A stretch of DNA of 64,000 nt from Streptomyces fungicidicus (lineage in GTDB: Bacteria; Actinomycetota; Actinomycetes; Streptomycetales; Streptomycetaceae), in NCBI RefSeq assembly GCF_003665435.1, contig NZ_CP023407.1, positions 2,666,001-2,730,000 on the forward strand. The letters are read 5' to 3'. The notes below the pieces were generated by a model. That model was not told where the DNA came from and made no database searches. It saw nothing but the letters and a program-made list of their open reading frames with translations. Each line of letters begins with the position of its first letter. The first letter of the stretch is position 1. The position numbers and the translations under genes are program-made. This document shows positions 29,185 through 37,123 of this stretch, piece by piece.

Positions 29185-31797
29185 GTGCCTGGCACAAACC
29201 TGACTCGCGAAGAGGCGCGGCAGCGGGCGAAGCTGCTGACCGTTGACTCGTACGAGATCGATCTCGACCTCTCCGGCGCGCAGGGTGGGGGCACCTCCCG
29301 CTCGAGCGAAGCCGAGAGTGGGGGAGGCACCTACCGGTCCGTGACCACGGTGCGCTTCGACGTCGCCGAGGACGGTGACGGCGCGGAGTCCTTCATCGAC
29401 CTGGTGGCCCCCGCCGTGCACGAGGTGACCCTCAACGGGGACTCCCTCGACCCCGCCGAGGTCTTCGCGGACTCCCGTATCGCCCTGCCCGGCCTGCTGA
29501 AGGGCCGCAACATCCTCCGGGTGAGCGCCGACTGCGCGTACACCAACACCGGTGAGGGTCTGCACCGGTTCGTCGACCCGGTCGACGACCAGGCGTACCT
29601 GTACACCCAGTTCGAGGTGCCCGACGCCCGCCGGGTGTTCGCGAGCTTCGAGCAGCCCGACCTCAAGGCGACGTTCCAGTTCACCGTGAAGGCGCCCGAG
29701 GGCTGGACGGTCGTCTCCAACTCGCCGACGCCCGAACCGGCGGACAACGTCTGGACGTTCGAGCCGACCCCGCGCATCTCGTCGTACATCACGGCGCTGA
29801 TCGTCGGCCCGTACCACTCCGTGCACAGCGTCTACGAGAAGGACGGCCAGTCCGTCCCGCTCGGCATCTACTGCCGTCCCTCGCTGGCCGAGTTCCTCGA
29901 CTCGGACGCGATCTTCGAGGTCACCCGGCAGGGCTTCGACTGGTTCCAGGAGAAGTTCGACTACGCGTACCCCTTCGCCAAGTACGACCAGCTGTTCGTG
30001 CCGGAGTTCAACGCGGGCGCGATGGAGAACGCGGGCGCGGTGACCATCCGCGACCAGTACGTCTTCCGGTCGAAGGTGACGGACGCGGCGTACGAGGTGC
30101 GCGCGGAGACCATCCTGCACGAGCTGGCCCACATGTGGTTCGGCGACCTGGTCACCATGGAGTGGTGGAACGACCTGTGGTTGAACGAGTCGTTCGCCAC
30201 CTACACCTCCATCGCCTGCCAGGCCGCGGCGCCCGGATCGCGCTGGCCGCACTCGTGGACGACGTTCGCGAACTCCATGAAGACCTGGGCCTACCGCCAG
30301 GACCAGCTGCCGTCCACGCACCCGATCATGGCGGACATCCGCGACCTGGACGACGTGCTCGTCAACTTCGACGGCATCACGTACGCCAAGGGCGCGTCCG
30401 TGCTGAAGCAGCTCGTCGCGTACGTCGGCGAGGACGAGTTCTTCCGGGGCGTGCAGGCGTACTTCAAGCGCCACGCGTACGGCAACACGCGCCTGTCCGA
30501 CCTGCTGGGCGCGCTGGAGGAGACCTCAGGCCGTGACCTCAGGGCGTGGTCGAAGCAGTGGCTGGAGACGGCCGGCATCAATGTGCTGCGCCCGGAGATC
30601 GAGACGGACGCGGACGGGGTGATCACCTCCTTCGCCATCCGCCAGGAGGCCCCGGCGCTCCCGGCGGGCGCGAAGGGCGAGCCGACGCTCCGCCCGCACC
30701 GCATCGCGGTCGGCGCCTACGACCTGGGCGCCGACGGCAAGCTGGTGCGCGGCGAGCGCGTCGAGCTGGACGTCGACGGCGAGCTGACGGCCGTGCCGCA
30801 GCTGGTCGGCAAGGCCCGCCCGGCGGTCGTCCTGCTCAACGACGACGACCTGTCCTACGCCAAGGTCCGCCTGGACGAGCAGTCGCTCGCGTTCGTCACC
30901 GAGCACCTCGGTGACTTCGCGGAGTCCCTGCCGCGCGCCCTGTGCTGGGCCTCCGCCTGGGACATGACCCGGGACGCGGAGCTCGCCGCCCGCGACTACC
31001 TGTCGCTGGTGCTGTCGGGCATCGGCAAGGAGTCCGACATCGGTGTCGTGCAGTCGCTGCACCGTCAGGTGAAGCTGGCGGTCGACCTGTACGCCGACCC
31101 GGCCGCCCGCGAGACCCTGCTGGCCCGCTGGACCGACGCCACGCTGGCGCACCTGCGGTCCGCCCGGCCGGCGAGCGACCACCAGCTGGCGTGGGCGCGG
31201 GCGTTCGCGGCGACGGCCCGTACGCCGGAGCAGCTGGACCTGCTCGAGGGGCTGCTGGCCGGCACGCAGACCGTCGAGGGGCTGGCCGTCGACACGGAGC
31301 TGCGCTGGTCGTTCGTGCAGCGGCTGGCGGCGGTGGGCCGGTTCGACGAGGCGGAGATCGCCGGCGAGTACGAGCGGGACCGGACGGCGGCCGGCGAGCG
31401 GCACGCCGCGACCGCCCGTGCGGCCCGCCCGACCCCGGAGGCCAAGGCGGAGGCGTGGGAGTCGGTCGTCGAGTCCGACAAGCTGCCGAACGCCGTCCAG
31501 GAGGCGGTCATCGCCGGCTTCGTCCAGACCGACCAGCGCGAGCTGCTGGCGCCGTACACGGACCGGTACTTCGAGGTGCTGGCGGACGTCTGGGCGTCCC
31601 GCTCGCACGAGATCGCCCAGCAGATCGCGATCGGCCTCTACCCGGGTGTCCAGGTCACCGGCGAGACTCTGGACAAGACGGACGCCTGGCTGACCGGCGC
31701 CGAGCCCAACGCGGCCCTGCGCCGCCTGGTCTCGGAGTCCCGCGCGGGCGTGGAGCGCGCCCTGCGCGCCCAGGCGGCGGACGCGGCGGCGTCCTAG
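29185..31797 (+). CDS. pepN: Aminopeptidase N (M1 metallopeptidase), copy 2
   Basis: An 870-aa zinc aminopeptidase. The substrate loop GAMENAGAV, the zinc site H312-E-L-A-H316 and E335 (LNESFATY) are intact, with a long ERAP1-like C-terminal half. GTG at 29185 follows GAGGAG. Residues ~34-49 (GGGTSRSSEAESGGGT) are encoded by a 48-bp stretch identical in character to a Streptomyces intergenic repeat and replace a different, shorter-diverged stretch in copy 1. The insertion keeps the frame and lies in the surface-exposed N-terminal beta domain. The genuine S. coelicolor-type gene reads straight through here, as I recall. Confidence 0.95.
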   Translation: MPGTNLTREEARQRAKLLTVDSYEIDLDLSGAQGGGTSRSSEAESGGGTYRSVTTVRFDVAEDGDGAESFIDLVAPAVHEVTLNGDSLDPAEVFADSRIALPGLLKGRNILRVSADCAYTNTGEGLHRFVDPVDDQAYLYTQFEVPDARRVFASFEQPDLKATFQFTVKAPEGWTVVSNSPTPEPADNVWTFEPTPRISSYITALIVGPYHSVHSVYEKDGQSVPLGIYCRPSLAEFLDSDAIFEVTRQGFDWFQEKFDYAYPFAKYDQLFVPEFNAGAMENAGAVTIRDQYVFRSKVTDAAYEVRAETILHELAHMWFGDLVTMEWWNDLWLNESFATYTSIACQAAAPGSRWPHSWTTFANSMKTWAYRQDQLPSTHPIMADIRDLDDVLVNFDGITYAKGASVLKQLVAYVGEDEFFRGVQAYFKRHAYGNTRLSDLLGALEETSGRDLRAWSKQWLETAGINVLRPEIETDADGVITSFAIRQEAPALPAGAKGEPTLRPHRIAVGAYDLGADGKLVRGERVELDVDGELTAVPQLVGKARPAVVLLNDDDLSYAKVRLDEQSLAFVTEHLGDFAESLPRALCWASAWDMTRDAELAARDYLSLVLSGIGKESDIGVVQSLHRQVKLAVDLYADPAARETLLARWTDATLAHLRSARPASDHQLAWARAFAATARTPEQLDLLEGLLAGTQTVEGLAVDTELRWSFVQRLAAVGRFDEAEIAGEYERDRTAAGERHAATARAARPTPEAKAEAWESVVESDKLPNAVQEAVIAGFVQTDQRELLAPYTDRYFEVLADVWASRSHEIAQQIAIGLYPGVQVTGETLDKTDAWLTGAEPNAALRRLVSESRAGVERALRAQAADAAAS
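29284..29331. repeat. Streptomyces REP-like element inside the second pepN coding sequence
   Basis: 48 bases (16 codons) running from GGTGGGGGCACCTCCC through GCTCGAGC and AGCCGAGAGTGGGGGAGG. This is the character of a short palindromic element I know from Streptomyces intergenic regions. The length is a multiple of three, so pepN stays open. Confidence 0.65.
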
Positions 31798-31812
31798 CGG
31801 ATCCCGCACCCG

Positions 31813-31844
31813 AGGGGCGTCCGGCGCTTGCGCCGGGCGCCCCT
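31813..31844 (+). terminator. Terminator after the second pepN
   Basis: AGGGGCGTCCGGCGC (31813-31827) and GCGCCGGGCGCCCCT (31830-31844) form a long GC hairpin with one wobble. Confidence 0.75.
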
Positions 31845-31866
31845 TCGCCGTGCGCGCCCCGGATTG

Positions 31867-31910
31867 AAGAACGGTCGTTCTTGACCGATCGTTCTTTAAT
31901 GCCGTAGGGT
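31867..31910 (+). promoter_or_regulatory. Promoter with tandem operators for the TetR gene
   Basis: TTGACC (31881-31886), 18 bases, TAGGGT (31905-31910). Transcription should begin at or next to the ATG at 31918, giving a leaderless mRNA. AAGAACGGTCGTTCTT (31867-31882) is a perfect palindrome, and a near-copy GACCGATCGTTCTT (31883-31896) follows directly, so two repressor sites overlap the -35 and spacer. Confidence 0.7.
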
Positions 31911-31917
31911 CACACCC

Positions 31918-32406
31918 ATGGGACGACCACGCGCCTTCGACACCCACCAGGCGATCGACGCGGCGGCCGCCCTCTTCGCCACCCACGGCTACGAGGGCAC
32001 CTCCGTGGACGACCTGGTCACCGCCACCGGCGTCCACCGGGGCAGCCTCTACAAGGTGTTCGGCTCCAAGCGGAGCCTGCACCTGACCGCCCTGCGCAGC
32101 CACCTCGACCACGAGATCCGTCCGAGCACCGCCGCCATCGCCACCCTCACCGACCCCGAGCAGGCCCTGACGGCGGCCATCGCCTCGTACGACAACGGAC
32201 CGGCCGCCGGGCTGCTCCTGCTCGCCGCCGCCGAACGCGCACCCCTCGATCCGGAGGTCGCCGCGCTGGTCGCGGAGGGCATCACCGCACTGGAGGACGC
32301 CCTGCGCCCCTCCCACGGCGACGCCGCACCGCGGCTCGCCTCCACCGTCCTCGGCGCCCGCCTGCGACTGCGGGCCGGCCCGCCGACCACTCCCAAGGAG
32401 CACTGA
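31918..32406 (+). CDS. TetR-family transcriptional regulator
   Basis: A 162-aa repressor. The N-terminal DNA-binding domain is clear: RAFDTHQAIDAAAALFATHG and the helix-turn-helix SVDDLVTATGVHRGSLYKVFGSK at residues 29-51. The ligand domain is short. No ribosome site precedes the ATG, and the promoter -10 box ends only seven bases before it, consistent with a leaderless transcript. Tandem operators suggest autoregulation. Stop is two bases before the next gene, so the PH-like protein is its co-transcribed partner. Confidence 0.9.
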   Translation: MGRPRAFDTHQAIDAAAALFATHGYEGTSVDDLVTATGVHRGSLYKVFGSKRSLHLTALRSHLDHEIRPSTAAIATLTDPEQALTAAIASYDNGPAAGLLLLAAAERAPLDPEVAALVAEGITALEDALRPSHGDAAPRLASTVLGARLRLRAGPPTTPKEH

Positions 32407-32408
32407 CC

Positions 32409-32774
32409 ATGGCCCTGATCTCCGTCGACCGCGAACGCGGCCTGCTGAACGTCGAGTTCCAGGGCCTCGACAAGCTGTGGACGCTCAAGAGCCGTCTGGA
32501 GATCCCCCTCGCCCACGTCCGCGGCGCCACCCACGACCCCGGGATGGCGCGCGAGCCGAAGGGCATACGGGTCGCCGGCACCCACTTCCCCGGCGTCATC
32601 ACCGCCGGCCGCTTCCGGCGGGACGGGGAGCGCCTCTTCTGGGACGTGAAGAACCCGGACAAGGCGGTCGTCGTCGAACTCGCCGACGCCGAGACCTACG
32701 ACCGTCTGGTCATCGAGGTCGACGACCCCCGCGCCACCGTCGCGCTCATCGAACGGTCCCTCGACCGCGGCTGA
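32409..32774 (+). CDS. Conserved PH-like protein of unknown function
   Basis: A 121-aa mainly beta protein: MALISVDRERGLLNVEFQ, LWTLKSRLEIPLAHVRGA, GTHFPGVITAGRF, LFWDVKNPDKAVVVELAD, then YDRLVIEVDDP. The strand pattern resembles bacterial PH-like domains, which often bind lipid or protein at the membrane, but no function is assigned. AAGGAG inside the TetR gene serves as its ribosome site. Its last 79 bases overlap, tail to tail, the 3' end of the EamA gene on the other strand. Confidence 0.75.
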   Translation: MALISVDRERGLLNVEFQGLDKLWTLKSRLEIPLAHVRGATHDPGMAREPKGIRVAGTHFPGVITAGRFRRDGERLFWDVKNPDKAVVVELADAETYDRLVIEVDDPRATVALIERSLDRG

Positions 32775-33688
32775 GGCGGGACGGCCGGGCCCCGCGCGAC
32801 GGCGGACGCGGGCGCCGCGACGCCCGCGCGGGGACGGTGAGCGGCCTGCCCCGCCACCGTCGCCCCGAACGCCAGGGCCATGCCCGCCAGTTGCAGCGGG
32901 GCCAGGGTCTCACCGAGGGCCGCCCAGCCGACCACCGCCGCAGTGAGCGGGGAGAGCGGGCCGAGGAAGGTGACCTGGGTGGCGGTGAGGCGGCCGATCC
33001 CCCGGAACCAGAGCCAGTAGGCGACCGCCGTGTTGGCCACGGCCAGGTACAGGTAGCCGCCCAGCGCCGGCGCGTCCACCGCGGGCGGCGCGCCCTCGAC
33101 GAGGAGGGCGACGGGCGCGATCAGCAGCCCGCCCGCCGTCAGCTGCCAGCCGGTCAGGGCGAGGGGGCCGACGCCCTCCGGGCGGCCCCACCGCTTGGTG
33201 AGCACGGTCCCGGCGGACATCGCGGCGGTGGAGGCGAGGGCCGCCGAGACGCCCAGCGGGTCCAGCGCCCCCGCCGCCTTCAGGACCACCAGGCTGACGC
33301 CGCACGCGGCCACGGCCCCGGTGACCACGTTCCGTGCCGTCGGCCGCTGCCCCAGCAGCAGCGCCGAGAGGCCGACCACGCACAGCGGCCCGACCGAGCC
33401 GACCACCGCCGCCATACCGCCGGGCAGCCGGTACGCGGAGAGGAACAGCAGCGGGAAGAAGGCGCCGATGTTGAGCGCGCCGAGCACCGTCGCCTTCCCC
33501 CACCAGACGCCGCGCGGCAGCACCCGGGCCAGCGCGAGGAGCAGCAGGCCGGCGGGCAGGGCGCGCACCAGGCCGGTGAAGAGCGGACGGTCCGGCGGGA
33601 GGAACTCCGTGGTCACGGCGTAGGTGGTGCCCCAGGAGACGGGGGCGAGTGCGGTGAGCGCGATGACGGTGGCACGGTTCGCGGCCAT
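32696..33688 (-). CDS. EamA/DMT-family transporter, putative exporter
   Basis: A 330-aa inner-membrane protein with ten predicted helices in two EamA repeats. Motifs: LAPVSWGTTYAVTTEFLP in helix 1, PLFTGLVRALPAGLLLL, and LALTGWQLTAGGLLIAP and NTAVAYWLWFRGIGRL in the second half. The C-terminus is a long Pro/Arg/Ser tail (~45 aa), part of which overlaps the 3' end of the PH-like gene. ATG at 33688 follows GAGAGGTG. It is divergent from a marR gene, and a MarR-type operator lies over its probable promoter, so it is likely repressed by that regulator. Substrate unknown. Confidence 0.88.
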   Translation of the reverse strand: MAANRATVIALTALAPVSWGTTYAVTTEFLPPDRPLFTGLVRALPAGLLLLALARVLPRGVWWGKATVLGALNIGAFFPLLFLSAYRLPGGMAAVVGSVGPLCVVGLSALLLGQRPTARNVVTGAVAACGVSLVVLKAAGALDPLGVSAALASTAAMSAGTVLTKRWGRPEGVGPLALTGWQLTAGGLLIAPVALLVEGAPPAVDAPALGGYLYLAVANTAVAYWLWFRGIGRLTATQVTFLGPLSPLTAAVVGWAALGETLAPLQLAGMALAFGATVAGQAAHRPRAGVAAPASAVARGPAVPPQPRSRDRSMSATVARGSSTSMTRRS

Positions 33689-33724
33689 GACGGGCGCACC
33701 TCTCACAGGAAGTAGGTCAATGAC

Positions 33725-33748
33725 AAGTAGCTTAGCCCTAAGCAACTT
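33725..33748. promoter_or_regulatory. MarR-type operator between the EamA and marR genes
   Basis: AAGTAGCTTAG (33725-33735) and CTAAGCAACTT (33738-33748) form a 24-bp palindrome with one mismatch. It lies about 40 bases upstream of the EamA start, over the region where its promoter should be. Confidence 0.7.
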
Positions 33749-33765
33749 TCCGTCAAGCCACTTTC

Positions 33766-33794
33766 TTGCGGGTGACCCATTTCCGGCGGATACT
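33766..33794 (+). promoter_or_regulatory. Leaderless promoter of the marR gene
   Basis: TTGCGG (33766-33771), 17 bases, GATACT (33789-33794). The -10 box ends seven bases before the ATG, and no ribosome site is visible. Confidence 0.5.
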
Positions 33795-33801
33795 CCTGCC
33801 C

Positions 33802-34308
33802 ATGACCGCAGAGCAGCGCACCGGGGACCCCGTCGACGCGATCATCGAGCAGTGGGCGCGGGTGAGGCCCGATCTCGACACCGCGGGGATGGAGGTCTTC
33901 GGGCGCGTCTTCCGGCTCGCGCGCGCCATGGGCGACCGGATGGAGAAGGCGTACGCCCGGTACGGGATCTCGCGCGGGGAGTTCGACGTCCTCGCCACCC
34001 TGCGCCGCTCCGGGGAGCCCTACACCCTCTCCCCCCGCCAGCTCTCGGCGACGCTGATGCTGACCACCGGCGGGATGACCGGCCGCCTGGACAAACTGGA
34101 GCGCGCGGGACTGCTCCGCCGCTCCCCCGACCCGCACGACCGCCGCGGACTGCAGGTCACGCTCACCGCGGAGGGGCTGCGGCTGATCGACGAGGCGGTC
34201 GGCGCGGGGCTCGCCGCCCAGTCCGAGGCGCTGTCCGCCCTGGACGGGGAACGGGCGGTGCTGCTGGCCGGCCTGCTGCGGGAACTGCTCTCGGCGACCG
34301 AGAGGTAG
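33802..34308 (+). CDS. MarR-family transcriptional regulator
   Basis: A 168-aa winged-helix repressor. Helical dimer arms surround the DNA-reading part: YGISRGEFDVLATLRRSGEP, LSPRQLSATLMLTTGGMTGRLDKLERAGLL and the wing RRSPDPHDRRGLQVTLTAEG, a textbook MarR pattern. The ATG at 33802 is used without a ribosome site and the promoter is close, so a leaderless transcript is likely. It faces the EamA gene across 113 bases containing a matching palindrome, the usual layout for a regulator that senses a toxic compound and controls its exporter. Confidence 0.92.
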   Translation: MTAEQRTGDPVDAIIEQWARVRPDLDTAGMEVFGRVFRLARAMGDRMEKAYARYGISRGEFDVLATLRRSGEPYTLSPRQLSATLMLTTGGMTGRLDKLERAGLLRRSPDPHDRRGLQVTLTAEGLRLIDEAVGAGLAAQSEALSALDGERAVLLAGLLRELLSATER

Positions 34309-34327
34309 CGCGGCGGCGGAAAGCCGC

Positions 34328-34363
34328 GAGGGCGCCGGCCCGCGTACGGCGGGTGGCGCCCTC
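34328..34363. terminator. Bidirectional terminator after marR
   Basis: GAGGGCGCC (34328-34336) and GGCGCCCTC (34355-34363) enclose further pairing (CCCGC/GCGGG). The flanking genes converge. Confidence 0.7.
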
Positions 34364-34384
34364 GGAAGACGGTGAGCTCCGGGG

Positions 34385-34660
34385 TCAGGCCTTGGCCTCG
34401 GCCTTGGTGGTGATGTTGGAGCTGGTCGTGTCCTTCTTCTTGTGCGTCTTGTCGCCGATCATCACCAGGCCGGCGATGGCCACGAACAGCGCGATCGGAA
34501 GCAGGACGTAGAGGCCCAGCGTCTCGATGACGCTCAGGCCCGTGCCGGGGTCGTCACCGTCGTCGCGGGTGAGCGCGAGCGCGGGGGACGACATGAGCAG
34601 CATCATCAGCGTCGTACCGGCTGCCAGGGCGCCGGCGCGCAGGGCGTTCTTCTTGTCCAC
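34385..34660 (-). CDS. Small exported membrane protein of unknown function
   Basis: A 91-aa product with a signal-like first helix (AGALAAGTTLMMLLMSSPALA, residues ~10-30), a short outer segment (LTRDDGDDPGTGLS), one membrane helix (LGLYVLLPIALFVAIAGLVM, ~50-70) and a basic/Thr/Ser tail (GDKTHKKKDTTSSNITTK) facing the cytoplasm. It begins with GTG at 34660 without an obvious ribosome site, so a leaderless start is possible. Codon use is normal for the genome. I recognise no family; context gives no function. Confidence 0.7.
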   Translation of the reverse strand: MDKKNALRAGALAAGTTLMMLLMSSPALALTRDDGDDPGTGLSVIETLGLYVLLPIALFVAIAGLVMIGDKTHKKKDTTSSNITTKAEAKA

Positions 34661-34701
34661 GGTGACCAAGCTATCCAACGCGGTCGGGGTGCGCGCGTTC
34701 G

Positions 34702-34721
34702 GGGTGCCCTAAGCGGCACCC
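34702..34721 (-). terminator. Hairpin after malQ
   Basis: GGGTGCC (34702-34708) and GGCACCC (34715-34721) around a 6-base loop, 35 bases past the malQ stop. Confidence 0.6.
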
Positions 34722-34755
34722 GGGCGGGCCGGGGGCGGATGCGCGGCCCGGCGTC

Positions 34756-36837
34756 TCACTGCCTCAGCACGTCGATCAGGGCCCGGAGCCTCGGGGACGC
34801 CGTCAGTTCCTCCAGTGTCACCGGGCGGCCGTTCGTGTCGGCGATGGGGAGGCGCCAGTTCGGGTACTGGTCCCAGGTGCCCGGCAGGTTCTGCGGACGG
34901 CGGTCGCCCACCCCGTCGGGGAGCCAGACGCCGATCATGCGGGCGGGTGTGCGCAGCAGACAGCCGTAGACGGCCTGGATCTCCGCCTCCTCTGAGGCGT
35001 CCGCACCCGTCAGGCCCAGCCGCGCGAACAGCTCCCGCCACTCCGCCGTGTCGGCCTCCGCCTCCGCCCGCTCCTCCGCCAGGGGCCGGGTGAGCAGGCC
35101 CAGGCTGTCCCGGAGCGCCACGTGCTCCCCGCTGAGGCGCGCGGCCGTGGGCGGCAGGTCGTGGGTGGTCGCCGTCGCCAGGCAGTCCGCGCGCCAGCCG
35201 TCCGGCGGCAGCGGGCGGCGGTCGCCCTCCCAGTCCCGCTCGAACCACAGCACCGACGTCCCGTACACGCCCCGCTCCCGCAGCGCCTCCCGCACCCCGG
35301 GCTCGACGGTCCCCAGGTCCTCGCCGATCACCATCGCCCCGGCGCGGGACGCCTCCAGGACGAGGACGGCGAGCATCGCCTCGGCGTCGTAGCGGACGTA
35401 CGTGCCCTCCGTGGGCGGGTGGCCCTCGGGCACCCACCAGAGCCGGAACAGTCCCATCACGTGGTCGACGCGCAGCGCGCCCGCGTACCGGAAGAGGGCG
35501 CGGAGCAGGGCCCGGAAGGGGGCGTAACCGGAGTCGGCGAGCCGGTCGGGGCGCCAGGGCGGCAGCCCCCAGTCCTGGCCGCGCGCGTTGAAGGCGTCCG
35601 GGGGCGCGCCGACGGACATGCCGGCCGCGAAGTGCTCCTGCTGCGCCCAGGCGTCCGCGCCGCCGGGGTGGACCCCTACGGCGAGGTCGTGGACGATCCC
35701 GACCGGCATCCCCGCCTCGCGGGCGGCCCGCTGGGCGGCGGTGAGCTGGGCGTCGGTGAGCCAGACCAGGCGGGAGTGGAACGCGACGCGCCCGGCCAGT
35801 TCGTGCCGGGCGCGTGCGGTCTCGGGGGAGCGCGGGTCGCGCAGCCCCGCGGGCCACCGGTGCCAGTCGGACCCGTGGACCTCGGCGAGCGCGCACCAGG
35901 TGGCGTGGTCCTCCAGAGCCTGGCCCTGGGTGGCGCGGAAGTCCTCGTAGGCGGCGCGGCGGCCGGGCCCGAGCGGGACCTCGTGCACGAGTTCCAGCGC
36001 CTCCCGTTTGGCCTCCCACACGGCGTCCCGGTCGATCAGCGCGCCCTCGTCCAGCACCGCCTCGCGCAGCCGTGCCGCCCGCTCCAGGAGGGCGCGCACG
36101 CGGTCGCCGCCCCCGGCCTGCCCCGAGGCGCCCTCGACGGCGTACGCGAATTCGGGGACGTCCTCGATCCGCAGGTGGACCGGGTCGGGGAAGCGGCGGG
36201 AGGACGGACGGTACGGGGAGGGGTCGCTGGGGGCGCCGGGGACGGCCGCGTGGAGCGGGTTGACCTGCACGAATCCGGCGCCGAGGGTGCGTCCGGCCCA
36301 GGCGGCGAGTTCGCCGAGGTCGCCGAGGTCGCCCATGCCCCAGGAGCGGCGGGAGAGCAGGGAGTAGAGCTGGACGAGAAGCCCGTGGGAGCGGCCCGGG
36401 GGCGCGGGCAGCCCGGCCGGGGCGACGATCAGGTGGGAGCGGGCGGTGCGGCCGCCGGGGGCGGTGGCGGTGACCTCGTGCACGCCGGGCGGGAGGTGCG
36501 CGGCGGACGTGAGGGTCTCGCCCTGCTCGGTGCGCACGTGCAGCCGGGTGCCCTCGGGGAGCGCGGCCAGGGCGGCGGGGGTGCGGGTGTCCCAGCCGAC
36601 CAGGGTGGGGGGCAGCAGACGCTCGCCGAGTTCGCGTTCGCGGGCGGCGCGGGCGGCGCGGACGGCCTCCGGGGTCGCGGTGTCCACGCCGAGGGCGGCC
36701 AGCGCGAGGGTGACGGCGGTGGCCGAGGCCGCGACCGTGCGGTCCGGGGAGGGGCGGTAGGAGGTGGCGACGCCGTGCAGGGCGGCGAGCCGGGACAGGT
36801 CCTCGGACGGCGGCTCGGCCGGCCGCGGCGCGGTCAC
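34756..36837 (-). CDS. malQ: 4-alpha-glucanotransferase (amylomaltase)
   Basis: Transfers alpha-1,4-glucan segments in maltodextrin and glycogen metabolism. The 693-aa protein has the actinobacterial N-terminal beta domain (~150 residues) before the GH77 barrel. Barrel motifs: SRRSWGMGDLGDLGELAAW, PLHAAVPG, SPYRPSSRRFPDPVHL, the catalytic Asp in ALRVDHVMGLFRLWWVPEG, the acid/base Glu in MVIGEDLGTVEP, and ATTHDLPP with the third carboxylate. GTG at 36837 begins one base after the stop of the small upstream gene, so the two are translationally coupled. Confidence 0.95.
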   Translation of the reverse strand: MTAPRPAEPPSEDLSRLAALHGVATSYRPSPDRTVAASATAVTLALAALGVDTATPEAVRAARAARERELGERLLPPTLVGWDTRTPAALAALPEGTRLHVRTEQGETLTSAAHLPPGVHEVTATAPGGRTARSHLIVAPAGLPAPPGRSHGLLVQLYSLLSRRSWGMGDLGDLGELAAWAGRTLGAGFVQVNPLHAAVPGAPSDPSPYRPSSRRFPDPVHLRIEDVPEFAYAVEGASGQAGGGDRVRALLERAARLREAVLDEGALIDRDAVWEAKREALELVHEVPLGPGRRAAYEDFRATQGQALEDHATWCALAEVHGSDWHRWPAGLRDPRSPETARARHELAGRVAFHSRLVWLTDAQLTAAQRAAREAGMPVGIVHDLAVGVHPGGADAWAQQEHFAAGMSVGAPPDAFNARGQDWGLPPWRPDRLADSGYAPFRALLRALFRYAGALRVDHVMGLFRLWWVPEGHPPTEGTYVRYDAEAMLAVLVLEASRAGAMVIGEDLGTVEPGVREALRERGVYGTSVLWFERDWEGDRRPLPPDGWRADCLATATTHDLPPTAARLSGEHVALRDSLGLLTRPLAEERAEAEADTAEWRELFARLGLTGADASEEAEIQAVYGCLLRTPARMIGVWLPDGVGDRRPQNLPGTWDQYPNWRLPIADTNGRPVTLEELTASPRLRALIDVLRQ

Positions 36838-36838
36838 C

Positions 36839-37123
36839 CTAGGGCTCCGGGCGGTACTGGGCCGGGAAGGAGTCGAGTCCGCTGGAGTCCGAGGAGTCGA
36901 GGAAGGCGTCGGACTCGCTGGTCAGGGGGATGGCGTCGGCGAGCGGCGGCTCGCTGGTGAGGGGTTCCTCGGCGTCGGGCATCGGGGGTTCGCTGGTCAG
37001 CGGGACCTCGGCGCAGGCGCCTTCCGCGCTGAAGACGCAGAAGTGGGGCTCCTCGGACTGGGCGGACGGCTCCGCCCAGGGTTTGGACAGGGCGGGGGAC
37101 GGAACGTATGCCGGTGCAGCCAC
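36839..37123 (-). CDS. Small repetitive acidic protein coupled to malQ
   Basis: A 94-aa product with no known domain. A Pro/Ala/Ser-rich head (APAYVPSPALSKPWAEP) precedes two Cys (HFCVFSAEGACAEV), three imperfect repeats PLTSEPPMPDAEE, PLTSEPPLADAI and PLTSESDAF, and an acidic tail ending FPAQYRPEP. It looks disordered. The start is the GTG at 37123, chosen for GAGGAG seven bases upstream. Its stop is one base before malQ. A role tied to MalQ is possible, but nothing shows what it does. No RiPP-modifying gene is nearby. Confidence 0.65.
   Translation of the reverse strand: MAAPAYVPSPALSKPWAEPSAQSEEPHFCVFSAEGACAEVPLTSEPPMPDAEEPLTSEPPLADAIPLTSESDAFLDSSDSSGLDSFPAQYRPEP

Noticed and set aside
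36839..37123. Small repetitive protein considered as a RiPP precursor
   Set aside because: No lanthipeptide, lasso or other modification enzyme is nearby and it is coupled to malQ; Ser/Thr/Pro repeats alone are not sufficient.
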